A stretch of 64,000 nt of DNA. Origin: an uncultured Bacteroides sp. Its GTDB lineage: Bacteria > Bacteroidota > Bacteroidia > Bacteroidales > Bacteroidaceae. Location of the stretch: NCBI GenBank assembly GCA_947173895.1, contig CAMWGU010000006.1:1-64000 (forward strand), in the 5' to 3' direction. Shown piece after piece: positions 63,150 through 64,000 of the stretch. The notes under the pieces were generated by a model. It was given only the letters and a program-made list of their open reading frames with translations, did no database searches and was not told the origin of the DNA. A program made the position numbers and the translations under genes. Numbering within the stretch: the first letter of the stretch is position 1; each line of letters begins with the position of its first letter.

Positions 63150-64000
63150 ATGAGACGAGTTTGTGAAAAAATTGTAGAAGGGATATTGACGTGTAGCGGC
63201 TTCGTCACGAGCGTTGCTGTTTTGTTGATTGTCGTATTCCTGTTTGCCGAGGCTATGGGGCTTTTTAATAAAAAGGTCGTAGAGGAAGGCTATGTGCTGG
63301 CGGTGAACAAGGCCAATCCGGTGCGGAGGCTGAGCGCGTTGCAGATAAAGGAGGTATTTGATGGGGAGATAACCAACTGGAAGGAACTGGGGGGGCCAGA
63401 TGTGGGCGTGACGGTTTTTCGCCTGGAGGATATCACTGCTTATTTTTCTGAAGAAGAGCTGGGGGACGAGTATGAGCGGGCTCCACGGTGTGTCAGCCGG
63501 GTGGTGGCCGGGCATCCGGGCATCATCGCCTTTGTTCCTGCCCGGTTTGTCGAGAAGGATTTTCCCGGCCGCTTGCTGGACGACGAGTGTGTTTCTTTCG
63601 GCGAGGTTTTTGCGGGGAAGGAGTGGTTTCCTACGGCCACTCCGGCTCCTCTGTTCGGTTTTCTGCCTTTGGTGGCGGGCACGCTGTGGGTCGGTTTCTT
63701 TGCCATTCTGTTTGCTTTGCCGTTCGGCCTGTCGGTGGCGGTGTATATGTCCGAGGTGGCCGGCCGCCGCACGCGCGGTTTTCTGAAACCGGTCATCGAG
63801 TTGCTGAGCGGCATCCCTTCCGTGGTGTATGGCTTTTTCGGGCTGATAGTCGTCGTCCCGTTGCTTCAGCGCGTGTTCGGCCTGCCCGTGGGCGAGACCG
63901 GTCTGGCGGGCAGCGTGGTACTGGCCGTCATGGCGCTTCCCACCATGATTACCGTTGCCGAGGATGCGATGCGCAACTGTCCCCGTGCCATGCGCGAGGC
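63150..64000 (+). CDS. pstC: Phosphate ABC transporter permease PstC-like, with a PstS-like insert (runs off the window)
   Basis: The open frame from 63150 runs without a stop to the window end (283 codons visible). It starts MRRVCEKIVEGILTCSGFVT and has a first helix (SVAVLLIVVFLFAEAMGLF), then about 120 residues that resemble part of PstS: NPVRRLSALQIKEVFDGEIT and NWKELGGPD, aligned with NPVDRLTRQQLEGIFRGKIS and NWKELGGPD of the adjacent pstS. After it come the usual PstC helices and the permease signature SEVAGRRTRGFLKPVIELLS with GIPSVVYGFFGL. It is in-frame throughout. The insert is described further under findings. Confidence 0.88.
   Translation, partial: MRRVCEKIVEGILTCSGFVTSVAVLLIVVFLFAEAMGLFNKKVVEEGYVLAVNKANPVRRLSALQIKEVFDGEITNWKELGGPDVGVTVFRLEDITAYFSEEELGDEYERAPRCVSRVVAGHPGIIAFVPARFVEKDFPGRLLDDECVSFGEVFAGKEWFPTATPAPLFGFLPLVAGTLWVGFFAILFALPFGLSVAVYMSEVAGRRTRGFLKPVIELLSGIPSVVYGFFGLIVVVPLLQRVFGLPVGETGLAGSVVLAVMALPTMITVAEDAMRNCPRAMRE

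Overview
The window is chromosomal DNA of a Bacteroidota gut commensal, most likely Bacteroides or Phocaeicola. The evidence is a set of TAnnTTTG promoter -7 elements (the Bacteroidota consensus) instead of TATAAT, Bacteroidales-specific families (DUF3869, DUF4248, smalltalk, BT4734-type VirE_N proteins, PCMD, 6-bladed propeller lipoproteins), a Nudix-type xylose regulator beside xylB-xylA, and many glycan-acting enzymes. No rRNA or CRISPR array was seen; one tRNA-Thr(CGT) is present.

Layout. 0-10 kb: the tail of an Rpn-type nuclease/transposase, a tricorn-like protease, a YtxH/holin-like membrane operon, a SPOR lipoprotein, a PCMD protein and a YjbH-DUF3869-OmpA envelope operon. 10-17 kb: housekeeping genes ruvX-def-TPR, thrS and infC-rpmI-rplT, followed by a structured RNA that fits the Bacteroidales-1 RNA by position and signals. 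17-22 kb: an EFR1 ferredoxin, mltG, a DNA/RNA endonuclease and a fucosidase (GH29)-CBM9 pair. 22.3-27.1 kb: an accessory module of amidase, smalltalk, HU-like protein, DUF4248, DUF3987 and BT4734-type primase-like protein, plus two very small ORFs. 27-34 kb: tRNA-Thr and an amidophosphoribosyltransferase-carA-carB operon. 34-38.5 kb: a decaying zone with a collapsed GH31 gene, an AlaX-like editing protein, a frameshifted propeller lipoprotein and an orphan HpaII-type endonuclease. 38.5-46.7 kb: a cytoplasmic GH13 enzyme, fabD, thiD and the xylR-xylB-xylA operon. 46.8-57 kb: surface-polysaccharide genes (SLBB export protein, Wzz, WcaJ-like transferase, rfbA, rfbC, manC-gmd-fcl). 57-64 kb: tpx, a glnS-TPR-dedA operon, and divergent pstS and pstC at the right edge.

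The most unusual structure is a family of five short arrays, near 6.4, 24.0, 35.7, 42.6 and 62.9 kb. Each has three or four copies of a 22-bp unit made of a 16-bp (near-)palindrome of the type ACACGTACGTACGTGT plus a 6-bp spacer close to AGGCCT. All five lie in intergenic DNA between oppositely oriented genes and none lies inside an operon. I cannot match them to a named element from memory. Other items worth a second look are a PstC permease with a PstS-like segment inserted after its first membrane helix, the GH31 gene reduced by in-order internal deletions, and the HpaII-type nuclease with no visible methylase.

Genes that work together: manC, gmd and fcl give a complete mannose-1-P to GDP-L-fucose route; the SLBB protein, Wzz and the WcaJ-like enzyme form the priming, length-control and export core of a surface polysaccharide; rfbA and rfbC are two of the four dTDP-rhamnose steps; xylA and xylB convert xylose to xylulose-5-P. 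Coordinates come from reading the sequence by eye; protein identities rest on recognised motifs and remembered family features, not on searches.
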